A stretch of DNA of 38,081 bases from assembly GCA_964387625.1 (NCBI GenBank), contig CAYLWN010000008.1, positions 1 to 38,081 of the forward strand, read 5' to 3'. This document shows positions 13,963 to 21,194 of this stretch, piece after piece. The DNA is from CAYLWN01 sp964387625 (lineage in GTDB: Bacteria; Patescibacteriota; Microgenomatia; UBA10105). The position numbers and the translations under genes were made by a program. Positions within the stretch are counted from its first letter, which is position 1; each line of letters opens with the position of its first letter. The notes below the pieces were generated by a model. The model was not told where the DNA came from. It was given only the letters and a program-made list of their open reading frames with translations, and did not search any database.

Positions 13963-14952
13963 TTATTTTTGGCAGACATCACAAAAATATGTGCCTCTTC
14001 CACCTAATTTTATCTTTTTTATAATCCCTCCATCATTTCTTAAACATTTTTTGCCTTCCCGTTCATAGACTCTAAAATGTTCTTGGTATTTACCTCCCTT
14101 ACCCTGTAAATTTATGTATTTATTGTCAGGAGCTGTTGCACCGCCATATTTAATTCCTTCTTTTAAAACTTTCACTAACGCTTTTTTTAGTATCTTAATA
14201 TCTTCGTATCTTAATATCTTTACCTTTTTCCTCGGATCTATCCCCGCTTCCCAAAGCGCATCATTTGCATAAATATTGCCTACGCCTGACAAAATTTCCT
14301 GATCCATAATAATCAGTTTAATGGCTTTTTTCTTTTTAGAAATTAGATTAAAAAAATCTTCATCCGTAATATCCCATGGTTCTTTCCCTAAATTTTTTAA
14401 AAATGTTAATCCCTGAAGCTGTTTATCGTCAAATATCTTTATCCAACCAAAAATTCTCTGATCATTGAAATACATTACATCTCTTGATGCAAAATGAAAT
14501 ATTGCCCTTGTATGCTTACTCGGTAAATCTCCAATCCAGTCTTGAGTCGGATGCCCGCCTGCTACGCGTTGCAGAGTATTGCGGGCAGGTCCTCCCACAA
14601 TACGATCACTGTTATTTTCTTTATCTATTTGATTTTTAATTTGTGTTTTTCCTGCCTGCCGGCGAGGCAGGGATATTTGATTTTTGATATTTCCTGTCTG
14701 CGCAGGCAGGGATTTTTGCAAAATCAACTGTCCAGTCATTTTAAAATGAACAGCAATGTTTAAACCATTATTTAATTTCAAGATCAACATTTTTCCCTTA
14801 CGTTCCACATCCACGACTTTCCTGTTTTGTATTAATTTTAAGTTCCCTTGGACACTTTTGGGATGCAGTTTCTCTAAACTGATAATGGTTTGGCCAATCA
14901 ATTGCTTTTGTAATTGAAGTTTAATAGTTTCTATTTCTGGTAATTCAGGCAT
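13963..14952 (-). CDS. mutM: Formamidopyrimidine-DNA glycosylase with repeat-derived insertion
   Basis: Removes 8-oxoguanine and related lesions and nicks the strand by beta,delta-elimination. The start at 14952 is chosen because MPELPE is required: Pro2 is the nucleophile and Glu3 assists. Lys54 sits in RKGKM, and the H2TH part includes QEILSGVGNIYANDALW. Between HFKMTGQLI and DLPSKHTR (about residues 80-142), some 60 extra residues are encoded by three palindromic repeats, making 329 residues against the usual 270-280. In the C-terminal zinc finger (KKCLRNDGG ... YFCDVCQK) the second Cys of the first pair is Asn. An AAGA-octamer tract also runs through KILRYEDIKILKK. Confidence 0.93.
   Translation of the reverse strand: MPELPEIETIKLQLQKQLIGQTIISLEKLHPKSVQGNLKLIQNRKVVDVERKGKMLILKLNNGLNIAVHFKMTGQLILQKSLPAQTGNIKNQISLPRRQAGKTQIKNQIDKENNSDRIVGGPARNTLQRVAGGHPTQDWIGDLPSKHTRAIFHFASRDVMYFNDQRIFGWIKIFDDKQLQGLTFLKNLGKEPWDITDEDFFNLISKKKKAIKLIIMDQEILSGVGNIYANDALWEAGIDPRKKVKILRYEDIKILKKALVKVLKEGIKYGGATAPDNKYINLQGKGGKYQEHFRVYEREGKKCLRNDGGIIKKIKLGGRGTYFCDVCQK
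14188..14222. repeat. AAGATA octamer tract within mutM
   Basis: On the minus strand, four AAGATA-type words at eight-base spacing (AAGATATTAAGATACGAAGA...) are translated as KILRYEDIKIL. It is the same word family as the intergenic tracts at 1-94, 709-783 and 1410-1552. Confidence 0.7.
14553..14710. repeat. Cluster of three palindromes within mutM
   Basis: CCCGCCTGC...GCGGGCAGG (14553-14589), the CTGCCTGCCGGCGAGGCAG core (14651-14671) and CCTGTCTGCGCAGGCAGG (14693-14710), linked by TTTGATTTTT runs. All keep the mutM frame open and encode the extra loop. Confidence 0.9.
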
Positions 14953-15052
14953 AATTATTCTTGCCACGTATCATCGCTCTTGTGAGGCAAGGACGTAGAC
15001 CTTGCGAACAAGTAAGATTGATACTGTGGTCAATTTCGGGTAATTCTGGCAT
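14948..15052 (-). pseudogene. Remnant of a duplicated mutM start
   Basis: An ATG at 15052 opens with MPELPEI, identical to the first seven residues of mutM but with several synonymous base changes. It then runs into unrelated sequence and stops after 34 residues, overlapping the true mutM start by a few bases. It looks like a decayed 5' copy; chance is possible given the short length. Confidence 0.4.
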
Positions 15053-15078
15053 ATTAATCCTACTTGTCATCCTCGCGA

Positions 15079-15139
15079 TCCGCCAGCTGGCGGAGGGAAT
15101 CTTAAAAATAAATAGAAGATTCCCGATCAGGTCGGGAAT
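15079..15139. repeat. Two palindromes, TCCGCCAGCTGGCGGA and TCCCGATCAGGTCGGGA
   Basis: Perfect palindrome at 15079-15094 and an inverted repeat TCCCGATCAGGTCGGGA at 15121-15137. The latter lies in a GAATCTT...ATTCCCGA-type context common to dispersed bacterial repeats. They sit in the spacer between the Crp/Fnr gene and mutM. Confidence 0.8.
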
Positions 15140-15160
15140 GACAATTTTTAATTAAAGTTT

Positions 15161-15718
15161 TTATAATGCTGGCGTGCCTATGACTTCATCTTTATAAATT
15201 CCTGCCTCTTCCTCAATTCTGACAATATCTAAAATTGTCAGCGTGGAACTTTTACCGGATATCAATTTTTTACGGTATAATGCGGCAATTTCCAGGCTGA
15301 CTGTTTCCCTCGTAAGACCGCAAATATTGGCNNNNNNNNNNNNNNNNNNNNNNNNNNNNNNNNNNNNNNNNNNNNNNNNNNNNNNNNNNNNNNNNNNNNN
15401 NNNNNNNNNNNNNNNNNNNNNNNNNNNNNNNTTTGATAACCGCTTTAATTTCACCGGCGACATAGTGTGGAAATCATAATTATTGGATATATTGCCAATT
15501 ACCCACATCATGGGAAAAAAAGAACCGGGTTTAAAAATATTAAAAGTTAATTCCCTACCATCTTCCAACACCCGACACATACGTACATATCCTGACTCCA
15601 ATAAATATACACCTTGTGGATTATCTTCAGCCCGTAAAATAACTTCATTTTTACCATATTCCAAAGGTTTACCAGCACTAAATAATTGATGCAACCTATT
15701 CACTATTTGTTTTTCCAT
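15161..15718 (-). CDS. Crp/Fnr-family transcription regulator, interrupted by gap
   Basis: The N-terminal cyclic-nucleotide-binding-like beta-roll is visible (VILRAEDNPQGVYLLESGYVRM ... ELTFNIFKPGSFFPMMW). After a 100-N gap comes the winged-helix recognition region ICGLTRETVSLEIAALYRKKL. The start at 15718 (MEKQIVNRLHQLF) is preferred over the upstream ATG because it gives the usual short N-terminus. A TATACT sits just upstream. Taking the gap at face value gives about 186 residues, shorter than the usual 200-230, so the gap hides more than 100 bases. The effector is unknown. It is divergent from tiny peptide genes. Confidence 0.85.
   Translation of the reverse strand: MEKQIVNRLHQLFSAGKPLEYGKNEVILRAEDNPQGVYLLESGYVRMCRVLEDGRELTFNIFKPGSFFPMMWVIGNISNNYDFHTMSPVKLKRLSXXXXXXXXXXXXXXXXXXXXXXXXXXXXXXXXXXANICGLTRETVSLEIAALYRKKLISGKSSTLTILDIVRIEEEAGIYKDEVIGTPAL
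15332..15431. other. Assembly gap, 100 N
   Basis: Exactly 100 N inside the Crp/Fnr gene. The true length is unknown. Confidence 1.
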
Positions 15719-15766
15719 GTTTATTAGTATAGCACTTGATGTAAAAAAATCATTCTTGTAAGCCAA

Positions 15767-15857
15767 ATTACTTCACCCATGTAATGTAACTCACTGTAAC
15801 TACGTTATAACTTTATTAAGATGCTAAGTAATAGAAATTTTAAAAAAGGAGTTATTT
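15767..15857 (+). promoter_or_regulatory. Divergent regulatory region with TGTAAC repeats
   Basis: Between the Crp/Fnr gene and the small ORF at 15858, TGTAAC occurs twice (near 15785 and 15796). The second is followed by TACGTTATAAC, giving the short inverted repeat GTAAC-TAC-GTTAT. It is a plausible operator for the neighbouring regulator. Promoter elements are not clear enough to place. Confidence 0.35.
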
Positions 15858-15935
15858 ATGAAATATATAAAAATAATTTATAAAAATTCAATTATCAGTG
15901 ATTTAATTTTATTATTTACTTCACCAGTTAAATAA
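15858..15935 (+). CDS. Tiny hydrophobic peptide, 25 residues
   Basis: Unrecognised. The ATG is preceded at good spacing by AAAAAAGGAG, one of the few strong Shine-Dalgarno sites in the window. The peptide starts MKYIKIIYK and has a hydrophobic middle (IISDLILLF) ending SPVK. It is divergent from the Crp/Fnr gene, so it may be regulated by it. It could be a leader peptide, a membrane micropeptide or a toxin-like peptide; nothing decides. Confidence 0.4.
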   Translation: MKYIKIIYKNSIISDLILLFTSPVK

Positions 15936-15967
15936 AAAAGTTTTTTTGAAAATGGAGGTGAAAAAAT

Positions 15968-16027
15968 ATGTTTGAAAATTATTTATTATTATTTGCATCA
16001 ATGTTTGTTTTATATCTTTCAAAATAA
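15968..16027 (+). CDS. Tiny membrane peptide, 19 residues, possible frameshift
   Basis: MFENYLLLFASMFVLYLSK, preceded by a strong SD (ATGGAGGTGAAAAAAT-ATG). It is one hydrophobic span with a Lys end. Immediately 3', another frame stays open to a TAA at 16114-16116 and would add a charged tail (KNLDRKKILREKV...). An A-run (16021-16030) lies at the junction. It may therefore be a single-span protein of about 48 residues broken by a one-base error, or a true short peptide. It ends just before the convergent methyltransferase gene. Confidence 0.45.
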   Translation: MFENYLLLFASMFVLYLSK

Positions 16028-16121
16028 AAAATTTAGATCGTAAAAAAATACTCCGAGAAAAGGTAACTGCCCAAAAGTTATCCAACGAACTTCCGGAAGT
16101 TCAAGAAAATTGTTAATTGAT

Positions 16122-16988
16122 TTATTTTTTAATCATTAAAAAACAGGAGGGATATTTGCTGTTTCCTTTGGTTACATCACCTGTTAAATCAATTACATTT
16201 TTATAGTGTTTTTTAATTATTTTTATCCAATTTACTATTGCAGAAAATATAATTCCTTTCGAACTTACTCTTAATAATTCAGGTAAAAATGTCAATAAAT
16301 ATTCGACTCCACCCGGTTTGTAATTTATCCCAAATGGCGGATGAGTTACTATCCAATCAAAATGTTCATTTTTGTATGGTAAATTTATAGCATCAATAAA
16401 TTTATATTTTTTTATGATTCTAGCTAAATGAGGTCGATAGTAATCAGGTAGGTTATTGTAAATTTTATCTATCTCATTTCGATTTAATTTTGGATAATAA
16501 AAATATTTGGTTTCTGGTATATATTTTCCTCCCATATAGCTTATATCACTACAAATAATATTTTTCGGTTTACAAAAAGATGCTATTAAATTCATATCAT
16601 TTCCTGATCCGGCAAAAGGATCTAAGATGGTTTGATTCTTAATCAATTTATTAAGTTTAGACAAGACAGGATCGATCCTGTAATATTCCAACGTCCAAGA
16701 TTGGGAAATATGATCTGCAATAACTTTATTATTATTTTGTAAATATCGAGGTGCCGTTTTTAAATACATTGAAAAAATAATTCTGTTTAAATTCCACCTT
16801 ATTTTTTCACGTAAAAAAACACGTTTGGCTTTTGGAATTTCAGTAAGTTGATTTATCAGAAAAATTAATTTTGGTAAATTGACACTAAAGAGATTTTTAT
16901 CTCTTTTGTCAAAATAGAGTTTTAAACTATTTTTTTTAAGTTTTTCCGTAAATTTTTTTAATACTTTTATTTCGTTTAAAATATTCAT
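16122..16988 (-). CDS. SAM-dependent methyltransferase (nucleic-acid MTase fold)
   Basis: Protein of 288 residues. The SAM-binding motif TILDPFAGSGNDMNL (about 119-133) is followed by the catalytic motif WIVTHPPFG (about 211-219). This order and the PPF(G) tetrapeptide match adenine- or RNA guanine-N2-type methyltransferases (Trm11/RlmK-like or DNA N6/N4 MTases). The N-terminal 100 residues are basic and helical and may bind nucleic acid. No restriction gene is adjacent, so a stand-alone tRNA, rRNA or DNA methyltransferase is as likely as an R-M orphan. The start is 12 bases from the stop of the 834-residue gene, so it may be the third gene of that operon. Confidence 0.72.
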   Translation of the reverse strand: MNILNEIKVLKKFTEKLKKNSLKLYFDKRDKNLFSVNLPKLIFLINQLTEIPKAKRVFLREKIRWNLNRIIFSMYLKTAPRYLQNNNKVIADHISQSWTLEYYRIDPVLSKLNKLIKNQTILDPFAGSGNDMNLIASFCKPKNIICSDISYMGGKYIPETKYFYYPKLNRNEIDKIYNNLPDYYRPHLARIIKKYKFIDAINLPYKNEHFDWIVTHPPFGINYKPGGVEYLLTFLPELLRVSSKGIIFSAIVNWIKIIKKHYKNVIDLTGDVTKGNSKYPSCFLMIKK

Positions 16989-17000
16989 TTTTAAAAAAAT

Positions 17001-19505
17001 TTAAATTTGATAATCATCCAAATCAGTTTTTGTTGATTTTCTTAATAATGCTTGTTCATCATTCAAGATCTTTTTACATTCTTTAATAATTAATCTTCCG
17101 TCTAAAGAAGAAAAAGTTATTGTGTAAACATCTGGTGTAGATTGACCACGTAAATATCGATCAGCATACAACCAACGCAAAGCTTCCCTGAATAATTTAA
17201 TATTATAAATAGCGCCAGGATTCATCAAGCCTGCTTCGGTAAAAAATTGAAAATCCTTATCCGTAAAAGCTTCAAGCGCTTCTAAAGTAATTCCTTGCAA
17301 ATTTAACAATGATATAATTTCATGAATAGTTAAATAAATTTTTGATTTATTTTCTTTCTGACCTCTACTTCTTTGATGTATTAGATTATCGTGTTTACCT
17401 TGTGTTTCATAAATTCTGCTCAATTTTTGCTCTTCGATCGGATTTAAATTATTTATTAAAGTGTCTAAACGATGAATTGAAGCGCTTTCCGGAAGTAAAA
17501 AATATAAATCAATATCAACAATATTGTGTTCCATTTGATGCTCTCTTTGTCTAACATAACGAGTAAGAAAACCTAATCGTTTAAGTTCTGTAAATACCTG
17601 TGTAAATGGCAACTTTCTAAAATTTCCTGTCTTACTTTCATATAACCGCATTAACTCCCGAGGTGTGATGCCTGAAGAATGCTGTTTTAATATTAGATAT
17701 AAACTAGCAATACTATTAATTCTATTCTTCAGTTCTGCATGGCGTAAAACTAACTCACTAGGTATTTTTTGCTTTTTATTTAAAGTCAATAATAAGAATT
17801 CCGTAATATCAATCCCAAATTCTGTTCCTAATGCATGCTCGCGAATACGCATGACAGCATCTATCGTGGGACTTATGTCTTTAGATAAAGACGATGTTTG
17901 TAAACTAATATATTCAACAATTTTTGTGATATCTTCTCGAGTTAATGGTTTATCATCTAAAGAAACTAAACCAAATTTCCGATCACTTATAGATAAAGAC
18001 ATCAAAGAAATAATTGGAATATTTTCAGTAACAGAATAAGTATCAATTTTTAAAGGAGTTATATTCTTTTCAAGAATTACATTAAAAAATGATCCCCAAT
18101 AATCTTGTTTAACTGATTCAGATAAATATCCTATCTCGACTAATGCATTTATAAATCGTTCTAAACCATCAGTATATTTCTGTTGATTTGGAGTCACTTG
18201 TTCACGATATAATTTTCTTTGTCTACGTATGTATGCTTCGTCTCTTTCCTCTCTGGGAACCGGTACTTTATTTTGCATTTCAATAGAAAAACTATCAGAA
18301 AGTAATATTTTGTCAAAATCAAAATATGTTAAGTTGGCAAGTTTTGTACCAACTAATAATCCACTATCTCTTAGCATTTGTACAGTTTGATATGGATCAC
18401 AGCGTAGGCATAAGATCAATTCTTTGATGACAAAAAACATAATCGGTTGACTAATTTCCTTATTTGTACCCAATCGAAAAATCTCCCTCATAGTAAAAAC
18501 TGATTCACTGTCCATTTGAGGCATAAATCTATCAAGAAAGTTTAATCTCTTTTCTTGAGGATGCATTGTTTCAATCCGCATTGCTCTGGTTACTAATTCC
18601 ATCATTGATGCTAAATCTTTTTTTTTAACTGCATTTGTTTCATCCATAGCCTGACGAGCTTCTTTACTTATTGATGCAAATAATCGACCGTTTTTTGTTG
18701 TTAATTCTGCCTGAACAATATCTTGTTTTTTAACTGAATGCACTACTCTTTTATCTATCAGCGCATCTTGAGCATCTTGAGGAAATGATCCTATATCTAA
18801 GTGAAATACCCGTTGACCAGTTCGATTATCTTCTATACCTATAACCATTAATATGACTTTTGGTCTAGTTCTTAGAGGTGCTATTTCGACTTTTGCCGTA
18901 TAATCTTTATCCGTAAACAAAATATAATTTTCTTTTCCACCTTCTTCATTAGATACTTGATTGTCTTTAATTCCATGGACTTTTTTTAACAATCTTGATA
19001 TTGTTCTCACTTGTTTATTTCTAAAAGAAATATCAATATCTGGACTATGGGAAAAACTTAAAGAACTTTGACAAAAATCTCTAGTAATTTGATTACTTGT
19101 TTGCTCTTGAACAATTTTCATTTCTTTTAATAAACCTTCAAAATGCTGCCAATAAAATGGATTCATTTTATCAGCCATTGCGCGAGGTAATTCACCGGTA
19201 ATATTAACTGTGCCAATATATCTTCCGTACCTTTCCAATAAAGGTGAAAATATTTTATTAATTAACTCTGGAATTTGTGTAGTAAATTCTTTTGATTTAT
19301 CAGCAGATAATAAATGTGGATAAGTTTTTTGTAAAAATTGATTATAACCGAGTAAATATATTTGGTTTAAATATGTATCAATAGGACCTTCTAATCCTTG
19401 GTTTTCGGTTTCTCTCCAATCAGGAGTAAAACTACCATTATCTTTAATGGCTTGAAATGCTTTAATAGAATTCTGATTAGATGGTTGTGTTTCGTGATTC
19501 GTCAT
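17001..19505 (-). CDS. Large protein of unknown function, 834 residues
   Basis: Unrecognised. Residues 145-240 hold a candidate nucleotidyltransferase-like pattern: SSLSFSHSPDIDISF (Asp156, Asp158) and a later strand, FHLDIG (Asp237). This could be a polymerase-beta-type triad, but the usual GS loop is weak. Residues about 590-660 (SLYLILKQHSSGITPRELMRL ... ELKRLGFLTRY) look like a winged helix. No signal peptide or membrane span is seen, so it is likely cytoplasmic. Its ATG overlaps the TGA of the upstream regulator by four bases (ATGA), indicating translational coupling. It sits beside regulators, a methyltransferase and tiny peptides. The function remains open. Confidence 0.8.
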   Translation of the reverse strand: MTNHETQPSNQNSIKAFQAIKDNGSFTPDWRETENQGLEGPIDTYLNQIYLLGYNQFLQKTYPHLLSADKSKEFTTQIPELINKIFSPLLERYGRYIGTVNITGELPRAMADKMNPFYWQHFEGLLKEMKIVQEQTSNQITRDFCQSSLSFSHSPDIDISFRNKQVRTISRLLKKVHGIKDNQVSNEEGGKENYILFTDKDYTAKVEIAPLRTRPKVILMVIGIEDNRTGQRVFHLDIGSFPQDAQDALIDKRVVHSVKKQDIVQAELTTKNGRLFASISKEARQAMDETNAVKKKDLASMMELVTRAMRIETMHPQEKRLNFLDRFMPQMDSESVFTMREIFRLGTNKEISQPIMFFVIKELILCLRCDPYQTVQMLRDSGLLVGTKLANLTYFDFDKILLSDSFSIEMQNKVPVPREERDEAYIRRQRKLYREQVTPNQQKYTDGLERFINALVEIGYLSESVKQDYWGSFFNVILEKNITPLKIDTYSVTENIPIISLMSLSISDRKFGLVSLDDKPLTREDITKIVEYISLQTSSLSKDISPTIDAVMRIREHALGTEFGIDITEFLLLTLNKKQKIPSELVLRHAELKNRINSIASLYLILKQHSSGITPRELMRLYESKTGNFRKLPFTQVFTELKRLGFLTRYVRQREHQMEHNIVDIDLYFLLPESASIHRLDTLINNLNPIEEQKLSRIYETQGKHDNLIHQRSRGQKENKSKIYLTIHEIISLLNLQGITLEALEAFTDKDFQFFTEAGLMNPGAIYNIKLFREALRWLYADRYLRGQSTPDVYTITFSSLDGRLIIKECKKILNDEQALLRKSTKTDLDDYQI

Positions 19506-20740
19506 ATAATAGATTGTTGCAGGTTTAATCGATATCCTTTATTACGAACTACTTCTATTATTTTTGGAGATAATGATAGTTCTTTTAAACTATTACGAAT
19601 CCGTTTTATCAATTGGTCAATCGCCCAATCAGAATAGTCGTCTTGAGTATTAATTGGCCACATCTTTTGAGCAATTTCATCTCGTGATACGATTTTGTTT
19701 GTTTTTTCTAAAAATAATTTAAGTACACTTAATTCTTTTCTGGTAAACATTTTATCAACAGGGACCATATTTACATATACATGATTATCTTTGAGGATTA
19801 TTTCTTCTATTTGTGTTTGAGGATGCAATATTAATTCTTCGAATCCCTTAATCAAACAGTGTTTATTTTTATCAATAACATTCATTTGTTGTAAATATTT
19901 AAGACTGTGTAATTCATCTTTATCAGTTATCTTTTTTCCAGTTATTGCTTTTTTAATAACATTTTGCTCACTGGGATGAAACTGTTGAAAAATAGTCCGT
20001 AATCTAAATATCATTCCTTCACTATTGATATTCCATTCTCCAAATGATGAGATTTCTCTGACTGCTTGTTTGACTATCCAAAAATGCCCACCACAGATAT
20101 CAATTATGTTTGATTCTGTTTTGTCTGTAACAATAATATTCCAAAGTTTACTTAAAAAATGAATAAATGTATTGGTATCTTTTATTGAATAAAGAGGATA
20201 TGGAAAAATATTTTCATATATACGTGTAGAAGCTGGTAATAATGATAAATTTGAGGGGTGAGAAAAATTTACTTCAAATAAGCTAAGAATTAAAAGAGTT
20301 GGTGCAAAATGTTCATTCAGTTGTGATATATAAGTTAAAATATGCCGATTATCTTTATTTAAATATATTTCTGCTTCAGGTAAAACTAATACTAATGTTT
20401 GTGAATTTTTTTTAAAAAACCTAATCCATTCTGTAAATTTTCTTTTACTACTTTTTGGTTTTAATAAATTTAACTGCTTACATATTTGAAATTCACAATC
20501 CCTTACTTCATGAATATCCTCTGAATTAAATGCCATTTTTAAAAAAATATATTTATTTAAATTTCCTAAGTTTTTCTGAAGTAGTTTTTTATCGCTTAAT
20601 AAATGAATAATTCTGGTTAATCGATCAGTTTTAGGTATAAAAAGAGCAATTACATTTTCTTGACGTTTCAAAGCTGAAAGCCATTTAGTAGCCTCCTTTT
20701 TATATTGTTCTGTTTCGATAAAAATATATTCATCTTTCAT
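19502..20740 (-). CDS. Regulator: degenerate P-loop-like domain plus OmpR-type winged helix
   Basis: Protein of 412 residues. Residues about 1-230 resemble the core of a STAND/AAA ATPase, with a strand LVLVLPEAEIYL in the Walker B position. The P-loop is missing, however (ALFIPKTDRLTR where GxxxxGKS/T would be), so nucleotide binding is doubtful. Residues about 312-407 are a typical OmpR/PhoB C-terminal winged helix: FTRKELSVLKLFLEKTNKIV SRDEIAQKMW, then IDQLIKRIRNSLKEL and VRNKGYRLN. It lacks a receiver domain. It is translationally coupled to the 834-residue protein and divergent from tiny ORFs, with TTGTC/GACAA repeats between. Confidence 0.78.
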   Translation of the reverse strand: MKDEYIFIETEQYKKEATKWLSALKRQENVIALFIPKTDRLTRIIHLLSDKKLLQKNLGNLNKYIFLKMAFNSEDIHEVRDCEFQICKQLNLLKPKSSKRKFTEWIRFFKKNSQTLVLVLPEAEIYLNKDNRHILTYISQLNEHFAPTLLILSLFEVNFSHPSNLSLLPASTRIYENIFPYPLYSIKDTNTFIHFLSKLWNIIVTDKTESNIIDICGGHFWIVKQAVREISSFGEWNINSEGMIFRLRTIFQQFHPSEQNVIKKAITGKKITDKDELHSLKYLQQMNVIDKNKHCLIKGFEELILHPQTQIEEIILKDNHVYVNMVPVDKMFTRKELSVLKLFLEKTNKIVSRDEIAQKMWPINTQDDYSDWAIDQLIKRIRNSLKELSLSPKIIEVVRNKGYRLNLQQSII

Positions 20741-20835
20741 GGATGCAGATTATAGCAATATTTTTGATTTCTGACAAGATTGTGTCAGATAAGTTGTCAA
20801 GCAAGCTGGGACAATCTGATTATAATAAAGTAACT
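20741..20835. promoter_or_regulatory. Divergent regulatory region with GACAA/TTGTC repeats
   Basis: GACAA at about 20773, TTGTC at 20794 and GACAA at about 20810 form alternating inverted repeats, and GATTGTGTCAGAT partly repeats them. A TATAAT lies at 20821-20826, ten bases before the ATG at 20836. These are plausible binding sites for the adjacent OmpR-type regulator. Confidence 0.45.
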
Positions 20836-21006
20836 ATGATCACTACTCATCATCAACCACAAGTAGAAAAAGAAATTAATGTGAGAGACAAATGGTTTCT
20901 TCAAGTGAGATACGATTGTGTTCATTTGAGAAATCATCGAGTTTTTCATCAAACACATGAAAATCAAAAACATGCAAAAGTTGACAACTGGATCAATAAT
21001 ATCTAG
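20836..21006 (+). CDS. Small hypothetical protein, 56 residues
   Basis: Unrecognised. Soluble, rich in His, Asn and charged residues (ITTHHQPQVEKEINVRDKW ... HQTHENQKHAK). A TATAAT ten bases upstream would give an almost leaderless mRNA. A longer in-frame start at 20743 exists but would cover the promoter. It is the first of three overlapping tiny ORFs divergent from the regulator. It is a real gene only if the promoter is. Confidence 0.4.
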   Translation: MITTHHQPQVEKEINVRDKWFLQVRYDCVHLRNHRVFHQTHENQKHAKVDNWINNI

Positions 21007-21121
21007 GAATAAAAATAAACCAGATCGATCACAAATTTGGGTTTTCTCAACTATTGAAGAGAATGGACAACTTCTAAATATTATTTTTCCTAGTCAGGAG
21101 GCAAAATATGGAATTTCTTAA
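20972..21121 (+). CDS. Small hypothetical protein, 49 residues
   Basis: Overlaps the previous ORF by 35 bases in another frame and the next by 14. It starts MQKLTTGSIISRNKNK and later reads IWVFSTIEENGQLLNIIFP, which looks like coding sequence. No SD is seen. It could be the shifted 3' part of the 56-residue ORF (frameshift) rather than a separate gene. Confidence 0.35.
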   Translation: MQKLTTGSIISRNKNKPDRSQIWVFSTIEENGQLLNIIFPSQEAKYGIS

Positions 21122-21185
21122 ACTGCTGTTCTTTATATTATTACTGGTGGTTTATTACAATATTATTTCTGCTTCAAAAGGATAA
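21108..21185 (+). CDS. Tiny single-span membrane peptide, 25 residues
   Basis: Starts MEFLKLLFFILLLVVYY and ends SASKG: one hydrophobic span with a short polar tail. A strong SD (CAGGAGGCAAAAT-ATG) lies in the overlapping upstream ORF, suggesting coupled translation. It resembles the 19-residue peptide at 15968 in size, SD strength, hydrophobicity and position beside a regulator. It is convergent with the ABC permease gene. Confidence 0.5.
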   Translation: MEFLKLLFFILLLVVYYNIISASKG

Positions 21186-21194
21186 CTTGCCTAT

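Noticed and set aside
13963..14967. mutM start at 14967 (MARIIMPELPE)
   Set aside because: Fpg needs Pro2 as N-terminal nucleophile after Met removal, so MPELPE at 14952 must be the start.
16122..16988. Restriction-modification system
   Set aside because: A methyltransferase fold is visible, but no endonuclease or specificity gene is adjacent.
20743..21006. 87-residue ORF starting at 20743
   Set aside because: It would begin within the promoter/operator region. The start at 20836 after TATAAT is more likely.
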